Assembly: GCA_963924555.1 (NCBI GenBank)
Contig: OZ004590.1
Coordinates: 3,876,501 to 3,940,500 of the forward strand
DNA: 64,000 nt
Source: Crambe crambe
Taxonomy: Eukaryota; Porifera; Demospongiae; Poecilosclerida; Crambeidae
Reading direction: 5' to 3'
Each line of letters opens with the position of its first letter. Positions within the stretch are counted from its first letter, which is position 1. The position numbers were made by a program, and so were the translations under genes. Of this stretch, positions 32,674-42,480 are shown in pieces. The notes under the pieces were generated by a model. That model was not told the origin of the DNA and did not search any database. It worked only from the letters and a program-made list of their open reading frames with translations.

Positions 32674-34385
32674 ATGTATATCATTCTACTGTACCTTATC
32701 AGTATGAGCTTCTTTCAAGTAAGCAAATCTGCAACAGATCGTAAGATATGGTCTACTCGTGATATTAATGGATCATACTCCTGTGGAAAAGATCTGATGG
32801 GAGAAGTAGTGTGTCATAATGATTCAAACTTCCTTTTAATAAAAATTGTTACTGCATTTATTATGAGAAAGATGAAAATAAAATAGTAGTTGGGACTTGC
32901 TGGATCACGTGCTTTCGATATAGATATTTGATATTTCGCTACTCCATGGAAAATGCAACAAAGGTAAATGATGATGTCTGCACCTCGGTCATACACACAC
33001 ACCGTGAGGGACGTTTCTGTGGGAGGTGCAAACAAGGATATGGACTGGCTGCATACTCCTATCATTACACAAGCTGCATACCATGCAAAGACTATGGATA
33101 CAAGAACTGGTTGATATACTTCACGGTTGCTTTGCTTCCACTAACTCTCTTCTACATCTTCATGGTGGTATTCAAAGTGAGTTTCACATCTAGTTACATC
33201 AATGGTTTTGTGTTCAGCATTCAATGTGCACTGTCACCGATTGCACGACGAATACTTGATGCCTGGCTGACAGAGGTATATGGAATGAATGACAGAAAAT
33301 CTATTGTTACTTTAGAAAAAATATGTACTTCTCTGTATGGAATTCTGAATTTGGATTTTTTTCGAGACATCTATTCATATTTTTGCCTCCACCCACAAGC
33401 AAATATGCTTCATATTATATCTTTGGATTTTATCGTGGCTGTGTACCCCTTTCTCTTAATCTCCATTACATATTTGGTAGTAAAAATCTATGACAGGAGT
33501 TATTGTGTCAAGTCAGCATGGAAACCATTCAAATGGTGTTTAGGACGATTTCAGAGGCAGTGGGACATTCAATCATCCCTGATACAGACTATTGCTACCT
33601 TTATCTTACTATCCAATGTCAAGATACTTGGGGTTTGTTTTGACCTTTTAGCATTCACTCGTGCTTATGACAGCACTGGTGCACAAGAGAGCAAATTGTA
33701 TTTTTACTACGATGCAAACATAGAGTATTTTGGTCGTGAACATCTTCCATTTGCTTTGCTTGCCCTATTCATGGCTTTCATATTTGCTTTCCTTCCTTTT
33801 CTGCTCCTTGCCCTCTATCCCTGTAGATCCTTCCAAAAACTTCTCAACTTCTTGGGATGGAGATGCCAGACACTACACATATTTATGGACGCCTTTCAAG
33901 GAAGCTACAAGATAGAACCATATGACTTGCGTTCTTTCTCTGCATTCTATTTCTTGATACGTTTCGTGATTCTACTAACAATGGGAAACATGTTATCTTT
34001 ATTCATATCCGCAGTGTTATGTGTCATAATGGTAGCATGCTTTTTCATTCTTGCCATATTTCAGCCCTACAAAAACAACATTCACAACAAACTAGACATG
34101 GTTTCCATGTTTTTGATAAGTTTCTTCAGCATTGTACTCACTGCTATTGCCCTTGCTAAATATACAGACTCAAAATGGGTACACACAGCCATCATTTTAC
34201 TCTTCATTTCTCTTGGACTGATAGTCATACACACCATTAATTTAACTCTTTACTTGTTTCGCAAGCAGCTACGAAATCTAGCATCAAAATGTTTCATCTG
34301 CAAGAGAAAAGAAGAGTCACTGCAAGCCATTTTCTTAGAGACTGACAGAGGTCCAAGAAGTGAACACTCTTACCTATTGCAGTAA
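32674..34385 (+). CDS. multi-pass membrane receptor-like protein with Cys-rich ectodomain (frameshifted)
   Basis: The main open frame runs to 34385. It encodes a Cys-rich juxtamembrane module (REGRFCGRCKQGYG, CIPC) followed by about eight or nine hydrophobic segments, for example WLIYFTVALLPLTLFYIF, LPFALLALFMAFIFAFLPF and VHTAIILLFISLGLIVI, and a charged cytosolic tail. Upstream, a second frame (to about 32840) encodes SYSCGKDLMGEVVC and FLLIK. The two frames continue each other if one A is missing from the A5 run at 32841-32845. So there is a 1-nt deletion or a sequencing error in a homopolymer. I know this as a recurrent, largely uncharacterised family of sponge and other invertebrate surface proteins; function unknown. 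The N-terminal ectodomain and signal peptide were not found. A broken copy lies at 41173-42480. Confidence 0.7.
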
Positions 34386-34585
34386 CTATTAGCGAATTTT
34401 GTCAGTACAATATTTTAAGAATTGAATAGGTTACACTAGCTAAATTTACTAAAATTAGCTAATGGCTAGTTTGTAATTATTTTCTGTATGTATTATTTTT
34501 GACTAACTGCTTATTTGATTTTTTCCAACAAAATTGTAGTCTTTTAGCTACAGTGAAACCTCCAAGGACACTGTGCTCCTACCAA

Positions 34586-34813
34586 TATCAGAGAGTACGA
34601 TAGTACTCTCTAAATTGGGATGGCACGGATTATCCCATTGGATTTACTAGCTAGTACTTAGTATTTTCTTTCATAATACTTCCCTCCCTACAGCCAGCAA
34701 TTCCTAACTTGAAGACAGAACACCTTCAATGTGCTAGGACTCAAGTATGAAGAGCAGAAGACAAAGCAGTATCATTTTACAGCGACTTCTAAAATCGCCG
34801 TTTTCATCTGGTC

Positions 34814-34847
<34 letters not shown>

Positions 34848-34860
34848 GAAATTAAGCATT
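34586..34860 (+). repeat. hairpin-headed dispersed repeat ending in (ATC)n
   Basis: The start is TATC followed by the hairpin AGAGAGTAC-GATA-GTACTCTCT, then GGGATGGCACGGAT, CTTGAAGACAGAACACCTTC, ATGCTAGGACTCAAGTATG and a CATCATCATC tail. Near-complete copies occur at 52391-52640 (same strand) and about 51235-51475 (opposite strand). Confidence 0.75.
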
Positions 34861-35571
34861 GCTACACCCAAATTCCAATACTCATGCAATTAATTTTAGC
34901 GATGTAGTTTTACCACTTCTAAGCTACACTCTGAAAGTGGATGTGTGTGCTGTATGCAGTAAGATATAAAGTACACACTCTTGTATTGACAGTAAAAGCG
35001 GTGGTCAGGAACCAGCAGGGACAATTCTCCCTCACCTGCCCATCCTGTCGTCAGGCCACACCCATTCCAGCCAATGGAGTGGGAAGTCTCCCAGTCAGCA
35101 TTTTCAGAGGAGTAGCTACCATTGAGGCAACTGAGGCACTCGCCTCACTGAAAAATTTAGGAAATTAGTACATGATCAACAGAGAGATTTGCAGTGCCAG
35201 AGCATTGCTGACCCTTCCTGACATCTTTAGCACTTAAGAATTGGTTACATACATCATTATAATTTATAGCTTAACTATCAATATTTGAATCATGATACTG
35301 CATGAGCTTATCAGTAAAATAATTGATTCTAGGTCTCCAATTTTTATTTTAAAAATTGCTTTGCGCTCCGCGCGGGAGGGGGCACATCCCCTCGCCGCCG
35401 TGGCCTTATGGCCACGCGATCCACTGTACCCCCAATTTTTCCTCAGTGAAATAAAAAAACCTGGCTACTCCCCTGATTTTGTATCAATCACCTCCTAGAG
35501 ATCACAAAAGAGTTAAAGATAAAGCAGCTGCCAGTCAGGAGGAGGCCAAAGTGACATGGTACACCCTATTC

Positions 35572-35576
35572 ATGTC
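35572..35576. repeat. target-site duplication ATGTC, left copy
   Basis: ATGTC directly precedes the 5' LTR and is repeated directly after the 3' LTR at 40753-40757, as expected for the 5-bp duplication of Ty3/Gypsy integration. Confidence 0.9.
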
Positions 35577-35907
35577 TGTAATGGATTGATGGGTTAGTTT
35601 GTGCAATCATTTTCATTAATTAATTACTTTTGTGCTGTGTGTGCTTTTTGTTGAGACAGGCTTTTTCTTGTTTCTAGATTTGTCATTTGTGCATTATGTA
35701 ATGGGATAGTGGTTATTGGTTTTGTGCATATCTTTTCCTGTTTTACTTGGTTGTGCGTGTTTTTTCTTGTTTTAGTCCTTTTTGTATAAATAGGAGCTTA
35801 GTTGAACTGGATAGTTAGTTGAGAATTTGTGCTCTAGTCAGTGTCGTTTGTTATTCTATCAATTAAAATTTAATATACTTGCAAACTCCCGCTCCGGGTC
35901 CTCTACA
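35577..35907 (+). repeat. 5' LTR
   Basis: It runs from TGTAATGGATTG to GGGTCCTCTACA. A TATAAATA box at about 35785-35792 should drive the element's transcript. It appears identical to the 3' LTR. Confidence 0.95.
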
Positions 35908-35909
35908 TT

Positions 35910-35927
35910 TGGTGGCAGCGGTGGGAT
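35910..35927 (+). promoter_or_regulatory. primer-binding site, complementary to tRNA-Leu
   Basis: TGGTGGCAGCGGTGGGAT starts 2 bp after the 5' LTR. It is complementary to the 3' end (…ATCCCACCGCTGCCACCA) known for metazoan tRNA-Leu of the AAG/TAG type, from memory of those tRNAs. Confidence 0.8.
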
Positions 35928-35942
35928 CCAACTGTCTCTTGT

Positions 35943-36863
35943 TTGAAGATAGGACACACGTACATGACTACAAGATCTGGACGAACGTACAGGAGAGCAA
36001 GTCCCGAGAATATCAGTATGACGGAATCGGAATCGGTGGATACAGCTAGTTCAGCAGGAGATATGGTTAAGGTACTCATGGCCGATCGAGAACGACGGGA
36101 AGAACAGATGCAACGATTGATGGACCTACTGGAAGCCTCCGTCGGGCGAGACCGAACTGCACCTCTTGCTGCCGCACCGACGACCGTTACAGTGACGGAA
36201 AAAGTGAAAGTCGCTAAGCTGACTGATCAGGATGACATTGAAGCCTATTTAACCACTTTTGAAAGGCTGATGGAAGCGTATAGCGTAGAAAGGAGAAAAT
36301 GGGCATGCCAACTTGCTCCTCAGCTGTCAGGTCGAGCACAGAAAGCTTATGCTGCCCTACCCTCCGCCGAAGCCAATGACTACGAACAATTGAAGAAGGC
36401 TATACTCAAACGGTACGACATAAATGAGGAGACATATCGTCAGCGTTTTAGAAGCACCAGAAAGAAGAGTGACGAGTCACACCGAGAACTGGTGGTGAGG
36501 CTACAAGACCTACAGCAAAAATGGATGCAAAAGTACTCTACAGTGGAGCAGATTGGAGATGTCATCGTCATGGAGCAGTTTCTCAACTCACTGACCCCGG
36601 ATCTTCGAGTGTGGATCCGAGAAAGGAAACCAGAGACAACATCGGAAGCTGGAGAGCTGGCAGATCAGTACGAACAAGCCAGGAAGTCAACACTGGGAGT
36701 AGGCTCAGGCAACTCCAAGGAGGGAGTTCAGAGGAGGGATCACAAGAAGGACGCTACCAGGAGTGAGACAAGAGGTGTCACGCCTGTGGACGAGAAGGCC
36801 ATCTGGCTCGCAATTGCAGCATCAGGAGAGATGGGGAGAGCCAACCAAAGGAAAACCGTCTAA
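35943..36863 (+). CDS. gag: Gag with SCAN-like capsid domain
   Basis: A 306-aa open frame. Residues about 95-245 have the SCAN/retroviral CA-CTD-like pattern: DIEAYLTTFERLMEAY, WACQLAPQLSGRAQKAY, QRFRSTRKKSDESHRELV, FLNSLTPDLRVWIRERKP. SCAN domains of vertebrate zinc-finger proteins are thought to come from Gmr1-like Gag, which fits the gene order of this element. The CCHC knuckle is not in this frame but in the -1 frame just after the stop, so a -1 frameshift is needed to join it. I see no canonical slippery heptamer in the overlap. Confidence 0.85.
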   Translation: MKIGHTYMTTRSGRTYRRASPENISMTESESVDTASSAGDMVKVLMADRERREEQMQRLMDLLEASVGRDRTAPLAAAPTTVTVTEKVKVAKLTDQDDIEAYLTTFERLMEAYSVERRKWACQLAPQLSGRAQKAYAALPSAEANDYEQLKKAILKRYDINEETYRQRFRSTRKKSDESHRELVVRLQDLQQKWMQKYSTVEQIGDVIVMEQFLNSLTPDLRVWIRERKPETTSEAGELADQYEQARKSTLGVGSGNSKEGVQRRDHKKDATRSETRGVTPVDEKAIWLAIAASGEMGRANQRKTV

Positions 36864-37702
36864 AGGAACCAGTTATTCCAAAGAAGGAGAAGGGAGACAG
36901 AGTTGTCAAGTGTTACAACTGTGGCAAGACTGGTCATATTGCTACAAATTGCCTTAGTAATGCTCTTTTTTGCAGTAACAGTGCTGAAGACTGGTCTACA
37001 CAGAGCGGAGTGATTGAGGGGACAGCAGTACCTGACATTGTACTGGACACTGGATGCTCTAGGACAATGGTGAGGCAGGATCTAGTTGCAGAGGAGAAGC
37101 TACTGGAGGGAGAAGCTGTCACAATCAGATGCGCTCATGGAGATATGGACCTCTACCCGTTAGCTAAGGTGGAGATGGAGCTAAATGGAACGAGGATTGA
37201 GACTATAGCCGCAGTTTCAGATCACCTACATGTATCAGCTTTGTTGGGGACTGATGTTCCAGAGTTGATCCAGTTGCTGGGTACGGCTGCTAAAAATAGT
37301 AACATTGGGAAAATTGAAGAAGCCATGGTGATAACCAGAGCACAAGCCAGGAGGAAGGAGGATGAAGAGGCCACTCAGAGATCCAAGGAAGAGGAGTCTG
37401 GAGTGCAAGCTAATCCCCTTATAGAGCAGACAAGAGAAGAGATAACAGACTGTCCAGATCAACCAAGTGTTGGGTCAGAAGGGGAGATGCTGGGCAGTAA
37501 TTTATCTGATGATTTATTCCATCCAGGTCGATCCAGAGAGAAGAAGACCAGGAGAGAGAAAAGACAGGAAAGACACAAGCATGGACTGGTGAGGGCCAAA
37601 GACCAGCCAAGGCGACAAGCCTCCTTCAACAATCCCGATAAGGTGACCAAAGATGACCTTCAACGAATGCAGAAGGAGGATCCAACCCTAGCTGTGGTAT
37701 GA
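36842..37702 (+). CDS. CCHC zinc knuckle and aspartic protease, -1 frame
   Basis: Open in frame -1 relative to Gag. CYNCGKTGHIATNC (36911-36952) is a CX2CX4HX4C knuckle. The protease active site DTGCSRTMV lies at about 37047-37073, with a distal hydrophobic LLGTDVPEL in place of the usual LLG/ILG motif. The C-terminal third is a charged linker that ends at TGA 37700-37702. The frame continues without shift into the integrase ORF after the TGA. Confidence 0.85.
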   Translation, partial: QPKENRLKEPVIPKKEKGDRVVKCYNCGKTGHIATNCLSNALFCSNSAEDWSTQSGVIEGTAVPDIVLDTGCSRTMVRQDLVAEEKLLEGEAVTIRCAHGDMDLYPLAKVEMELNGTRIETIAAVSDHLHVSALLGTDVPELIQLLGTAAKNSNIGKIEEAMVITRAQARRKEDEEATQRSKEEESGVQANPLIEQTREEITDCPDQPSVGSEGEMLGSNLSDDLFHPGRSREKKTRREKRQERHKHGLVRAKDQPRRQASFNNPDKVTKDDLQRMQKEDPTLAVV

Positions 37703-37705
37703 GAG

Positions 37706-40381
37706 ATGGCTAACGAGACCACCACCCCCCAGGTCAATTCCTTTTATTGGGAAGATGGACTGATGTATCGAAAATGGCAGCCCAGGGGACAAGAGAAAGA
37801 AGAAGTGGATCAGATTATTCTTCCAAAGGAATGCCGACAGAAAGTGTTGGAGCTGGCTCATGCAATACCACTGGCAGGACATTTAGGCAAGAAGAAAACT
37901 ACAGAACGGATCACTCGTAGGTTTTATTGGCCAACTTTACACCGAGACATAGCTGACTACTGCCGAAGCTGTGAGACTTGCCAGAAATTCAGACGTCAAC
38001 AACCGCCACAAGCCCCCATGATTCCACTACCGATAGTGGATGAGCCGTTCGCACGAATTGCTATGGACATTGTGGGACCGCTCCCAAGGAGCCGAGCTGG
38101 CAATCGATATGTGCTAGTCATCTGTGACTATGCCACAAGATACCCCGAAGCAGTTGCCCTGAAGTCGATTGATGCCGAAAACGTGGCCGAGGAACTGGTT
38201 AAATTATTCTCCAGAGTGGGAATACCCCGTGAAATACTTACAGATCAAGGAAGTAATTTTACTTCCAAGATGCTTGCAGAGATGTACCGTCTCCTCCACA
38301 TCAAGGCACTAAGAACCAGTCCTTATCATCCGCAGTGTGATGGCCTCGTCGAACGATTCAACAAAACCCTGAAGGAGATGCTCCGGAAGACTGCTAAGGA
38401 AGAGGGCAAGGATTGGGATAAACTCTTACCATATATTTTATTTGCCTACAGGGAAGTGCCACAGGAGTCTACAGGATTTTCCCCCTTCGAATTGCTGTAC
38501 GGGAGAGAGGTCAGAGGCCCCCTCGATGTTCTTAAGGAGACCTGGGAGACACCAGAAAAGAGTGATGAGAATGTCCTCTCCTACATTACGATGATGAGGG
38601 AGAAACTACAGTCAATGATGGATCATGTCCAGGATAACCTGAGAGTAGCCAACCACAATCAAAAGACCTGGTACGATAAGAACTCTCGTCAACGGACATT
38701 CCAACAAGGTGACCAGGTACTAGTTTTATTACCCACATCTTCTTCCAAGTTGTTAGCTCAGTGGCAAGGCCCATATGAAATAATAAAGCCAGTTGGGAAG
38801 GTGAATTATCAGGTGCAGATGCATGACCGCAGAAAGAAGACAAGAATTCTTCACGTTAATATGCTGCGACGATGGCATACCCCGTCAAGTCCAAATTACC
38901 TCACCAAAGAGATTCACCATGGAAATTCAGAGGAGATGGCAGATGACATCCCATCATGGAATGATGACAAGGAGGAAGGCAGGCCAAAACTAGGAGAGCA
39001 GCTGCAAGAGTCTCAGAAAGAGGAACTGAGTGAGCTACTGTTGAAATTCAAACTGGGGTTCGGAGTGCAGCCAGGATATACAGACTTGGCTGAGCATAAA
39101 ATTGAAACAGGTGATGCTAAACCAGTACGTTTACCTCCTTACAGGCTCCCACAGGCTTATCAGGAAATGGTGAGAAAGGAACTCACTGAAATGCTGGAGT
39201 GTGGTATAATTGAACCATCCACAAGCAGCTGGGCATCACCAATAGTTCCTGTGAAAAAGAAGGACAACACCATCCGACTGTGTGTTGATTATCGCCGTTT
39301 AAACAGTGTTTCTACAATGGACGCCTATCCAATGCCTCGTGTAGATGACATGATCGATCAGATGGGTGGAGCTAAGTTTATTAGTACACTAGATCTTACT
39401 AAGGGTTATTGGCAGGTACCTGTAGCCGAGAAAGATCGGGAGAAAACTGCATTTTCCACTCCCTTCGGACTCTTCCAATTCACACGGATGCCGTTTGGTC
39501 TCCAAGGTGCTCCCGCCACCTTCCAGAGAATGGTGGACCGGCTTTTAAACGGACTTGGTGATTTTGCTAATGCTTACATTGATGATGTTATTATCTATAG
39601 TAAAACATGGAAAGATCACTTGAATCACTTGGAGATTGTTTTGGACCGTCTGGTACAGGCTGGACTAAAAGCAAAACCAACGAAATGTCAACTAGGGATG
39701 GCCGAGTGTGTCTACCTGGGACATGTGATTGGAGGTGGGAAAGTGCAACCAGAACGTGCAAAGATACAGGCTATCAGTGACTTCACTCCTCCAACAACAA
39801 GGAAAGGAGTTCGTTCATTCCTGGGTATTACAGGGTATTATAGGAAATTTATTCCGCATTATGCTACCATAGCCACCCCTCTAACTGATCTCACCCGAAA
39901 AAGCCAACCAAACAAAGTCGTCTGGACACCAGATTGTGCCAAATCCTTCCAGAAGTTGAAGAATGCTCTATGTTCAGTTCCCATCCTACAAAGCCCGAAT
40001 TTTGATGAGAAATTTATTCTGCAGACTGATGCCTCAGATAGGGGGATAGGTGCTGTCCTCAGTCAATTGGATGAAGATGGTATGGACCATCCCGTATCTT
40101 ACTTTAGCCGAAAATTGTTGCCAAGAGAAGAAAAATATGCAACTATCGAGAAGGAGTGCTTGGCTATCAAATTGGGAATTCACGCTTTCCGAACATATCT
40201 TACTGGCCGGTATTTTTTAATCCAAACTGACCATCGAGCTCTCGAATGGCTAGACCGAATCAAAGATAGCAATGCTAGACTAACCAGGTGGAGTCTGTTC
40301 CTCCAGAGTTATAACTTTCATATCGAATATCGTCCAGGAAAGAGAAATGCTAATGCTGATGCCCTCTCACGATCACCATAG
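37706..40381 (+). CDS. pol: integrase - reverse transcriptase - RNase H polyprotein
   Basis: An 891-aa frame. Integrase comes first: HHCC zinc module (HAIPLAGHLG, CRSCETC), catalytic Asp in AMDIVGPL, Asp in LTDQGSNF and Glu in DGLVERFN, then a GPY/F-like module (QWQGPYEI). Reverse transcriptase follows (about residues 470-690): VDYRRLN, LDLTKGYWQ, FGLQGAPATFQR and catalytic YIDDVIIYS. RNase H ends the protein (LQTDASDRGIGAVL, QTDHRALEWL, NADALSRSP). All catalytic residues appear present. It lies in the same frame as the upstream protease, separated by one TGA, so expression needs readthrough or internal initiation, or the stop is a recent lesion. Confidence 0.95.
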   Translation: MANETTTPQVNSFYWEDGLMYRKWQPRGQEKEEVDQIILPKECRQKVLELAHAIPLAGHLGKKKTTERITRRFYWPTLHRDIADYCRSCETCQKFRRQQPPQAPMIPLPIVDEPFARIAMDIVGPLPRSRAGNRYVLVICDYATRYPEAVALKSIDAENVAEELVKLFSRVGIPREILTDQGSNFTSKMLAEMYRLLHIKALRTSPYHPQCDGLVERFNKTLKEMLRKTAKEEGKDWDKLLPYILFAYREVPQESTGFSPFELLYGREVRGPLDVLKETWETPEKSDENVLSYITMMREKLQSMMDHVQDNLRVANHNQKTWYDKNSRQRTFQQGDQVLVLLPTSSSKLLAQWQGPYEIIKPVGKVNYQVQMHDRRKKTRILHVNMLRRWHTPSSPNYLTKEIHHGNSEEMADDIPSWNDDKEEGRPKLGEQLQESQKEELSELLLKFKLGFGVQPGYTDLAEHKIETGDAKPVRLPPYRLPQAYQEMVRKELTEMLECGIIEPSTSSWASPIVPVKKKDNTIRLCVDYRRLNSVSTMDAYPMPRVDDMIDQMGGAKFISTLDLTKGYWQVPVAEKDREKTAFSTPFGLFQFTRMPFGLQGAPATFQRMVDRLLNGLGDFANAYIDDVIIYSKTWKDHLNHLEIVLDRLVQAGLKAKPTKCQLGMAECVYLGHVIGGGKVQPERAKIQAISDFTPPTTRKGVRSFLGITGYYRKFIPHYATIATPLTDLTRKSQPNKVVWTPDCAKSFQKLKNALCSVPILQSPNFDEKFILQTDASDRGIGAVLSQLDEDGMDHPVSYFSRKLLPREEKYATIEKECLAIKLGIHAFRTYLTGRYFLIQTDHRALEWLDRIKDSNARLTRWSLFLQSYNFHIEYRPGKRNANADALSRSP

Positions 40382-40406
40382 GCGCATCAAACAAGTTTGA
40401 TGCTGG

Positions 40407-40421
40407 AAAAGGAGGGGGAAA
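40407..40421 (+). promoter_or_regulatory. polypurine tract
   Basis: AAAAGGAGGGGGAAA directly precedes the 3' LTR and would prime plus-strand synthesis. Confidence 0.9.
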
Positions 40422-40752
40422 TGTAATGGATTGATGGGTTAGTTTGTGCAATCATTTTCATTAATTAATTACTTTTGTGCTGTGTGTGCTTTTTGTTGAG
40501 ACAGGCTTTTTCTTGTTTCTAGATTTGTCATTTGTGCATTATGTAATGGGATAGTGGTTATTGGTTTTGTGCATATCTTTTCCTGTTTTACTTGGTTGTG
40601 CGTGTTTTTTCTTGTTTTAGTCCTTTTTGTATAAATAGGAGCTTAGTTGAACTGGATAGTTAGTTGAGAATTTGTGCTCTAGTCAGTGTCGTTTGTTATT
40701 CTATCAATTAAAATTTAATATACTTGCAAACTCCCGCTCCGGGTCCTCTACA
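40422..40752 (+). repeat. 3' LTR
   Basis: 331 bp, TGTAATGG to CTCTACA, apparently identical to the 5' LTR; followed by the ATGTC target duplication (40753-40757). Confidence 0.95.
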
Positions 40753-40757
40753 ATGTC

Positions 40758-41172
40758 ATTATTAGCTACTGCTTTGAACATAGCTAATGTAGCTACAGAC
40801 AAAGAGCGAGAGCTTTTTAGTGAGACGTGATCTGTATTAAAGGGGGCAAGCATCATGGTGATCATGATGATATTATTGTGTGATCTTGAAGTAAAACCAG
40901 TCAACCACATACTGATAGCAAATAGAAAAAAGCTTGGCAATTTCTAGCAAAGTACTTGAACTAGCTCCACTGGAACCATATACAAAACTATTCTGTCAAA
41001 TTTTGTCATAGAGGTGAATTGTAGGCGCTTGGTGTTTGTGGTAAGTATTTACAGCTTTTGATGCATGGAGCTTCCTGGTTGGAACCACCACTTGCATGAC
41101 TCTTGTCTCTGACGCAATGGAGCCTATCATGCTCACTTGCTCACTGTCTAAAGCTAAAGTAGTAGTTGTAGC
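40758..41172. other. original flank of the LTR insertion
   Basis: The stretch continues the sequence left of the LTR element (compare about 42905-43080, which repeats GCTACTGCTTTGAACATA, ACAAAGAGCGAGAGCTTT and GGGGGCAAGCATCATG). No gene was recognised. Confidence 0.5.
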
Positions 41173-42480
41173 TTATCTAATACGATAGAGGGCAAGGAGC
41201 AGAAAAGGAAGGAAAGCTAATATGAAAGCCATGAATAGGGCAAGCAAAGCAAATGGAAGATGTTCACAACTAAAATACTCTATGTTTGCATCATAGTGAA
41301 AATACAATTTGCTCTCTTGTGCACCAGTGCTGTCATAAGCACGAGTGAATGCTAATAGGTCAAAATAAACCCCAAGTATCTTGACGTTGGATAATAAGAT
41401 AAAGGTAGCAATAGTCTGGGTCATTGACACACACCGTGAGGAACGTTTCTGTGGGAGGTGCAAACAAGGATATGGACTGGCTGCATATTCCTATCACTAT
41501 ACACAAGCTGCATACCATGCAAAGACTATGGATACAAGAACTGGTTGATATACTTCATGATTGCTGCTTTGCTTCCGCTAACTCTCTTCCACATCTTCAT
41601 GGTGATATTCAAAGTGAGTTTCATATCTAGTTACATCAATGGTGGTATGTTCAGCATTCAATGTGCACTGTCACCAATTGCACAATGAATAATTGATGAC
41701 AGAAGTATATGGAATGAATGACAGAAAACCTGTAGAAAAAATATGTACTTCTGTGTATGGAATTATGGATTTGGATTTTTTTCGAGACATCTATTCATAT
41801 TTTTGCCTCCACCCACAAGCAAATATGCTTCATATTATTTCGTTGGATTTTATCATGGCTGTGTACCCCTTTCTCTTAATCTTCATTACATATTTGGTAG
41901 TAAAAATCTACGACAGGAGTTATCTTGTCTAGTTAGCATGTAAGCCAATCTAATGTTTAGGACGATTTCAGAGGCAGTGGGATATTCAATCAAAGCTTGT
42001 CCACTGCAGACATCATCATGTTGCATTTTCCATGGAGTAGCGAAATATCGAATAACTATATCGAAAGCACGTGATCCAGCAAGTACCAACTACTATCTTG
42101 TCTTCATCTTTCTCGTAGTAAATGCACACCACTTCTCCCATCAGATCTTTTCCACAGGTGTATATGATCCATTAATATCACGAGTATACCTTGTGATCTG
42201 TTGCAGATTTGCTTACTTGAAAGAAGTTCATACTGATAAGGTACAGTAGAATAATAGCTATTGCAGCTCTTCTTCTGTAGGGTACGTAACTGGATGTTTC
42301 TTCTTTTTGTATGAAAGGTTGGATCCAGGGGTTGTTTGCAACCAACCCCGCTTTTGTTCACAAGCTAGGCCTGTAGCTTTAACGATGCATTCTAATACAT
42401 GTATACATGACACATCTGTTTTAGTTAGCATTTAAGTTTGGTTGGCCATCTGGTAAAGTGTGGTGGCCATCAATAAATAG
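41173..42480. pseudogene. scrambled, partly inverted copy of the receptor-like gene
   Basis: Three blocks match the gene at 32674-34385 in different orientations. 41173-41430 is inverted (LPFALLALFMAFI, ILLSNVKILGVYFDLLAF read on the minus strand). 41425-41990 is direct (ERFCGRCKQGYG, NWLIYF, FFRDIYSYFCLHPQ) but has frame breaks and internal deletions. About 41990-42480 is inverted and matches the 32440-32980 upstream part. The copy cannot encode the protein; it needs at least two inversions after duplication. Confidence 0.85.

Larger units (their letters stand above)
34386..35576. other. 3' flank of the receptor gene with dispersed repeats
   Basis: It holds a repeat of about 270 bp (34586-34860) that starts with an AGAGAGTAC hairpin and ends in (ATC)n. 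The rest (34860-35570) is duplicated in part at about 42500-42960, including GGACCAGCAGGRACAATTCTCCC and ATCAATCACCTCC. No gene was accepted. Confidence 0.55.
35577..40752 (+). mobile_element. young Ty3/Gypsy LTR retrotransposon, Gmr1-like gene order
   Basis: A 5176-bp element with two 331-bp LTRs that look identical base for base, TG...CA ends, a 5-bp target duplication (ATGTC), a tRNA-Leu-type primer-binding site and a polypurine tract. Internal order: Gag with SCAN-like domain, CCHC knuckle, aspartic protease, integrase, reverse transcriptase, RNase H. Integrase before reverse transcriptase is the Copia-like order seen within Ty3/Gypsy only in the Gmr1 group. Identical LTRs imply recent insertion. 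One in-frame TGA at 37700-37702 separates protease from integrase. The flank matches the related sequence at about 42780-42920, which lacks the element. Confidence 0.95.

Noticed and set aside
36840..36865. A canonical -1 slippery heptamer between gag and protease
   Set aside because: GGAAAAC occurs but is not in the correct register with Gag codons; the shift mechanism is left open.
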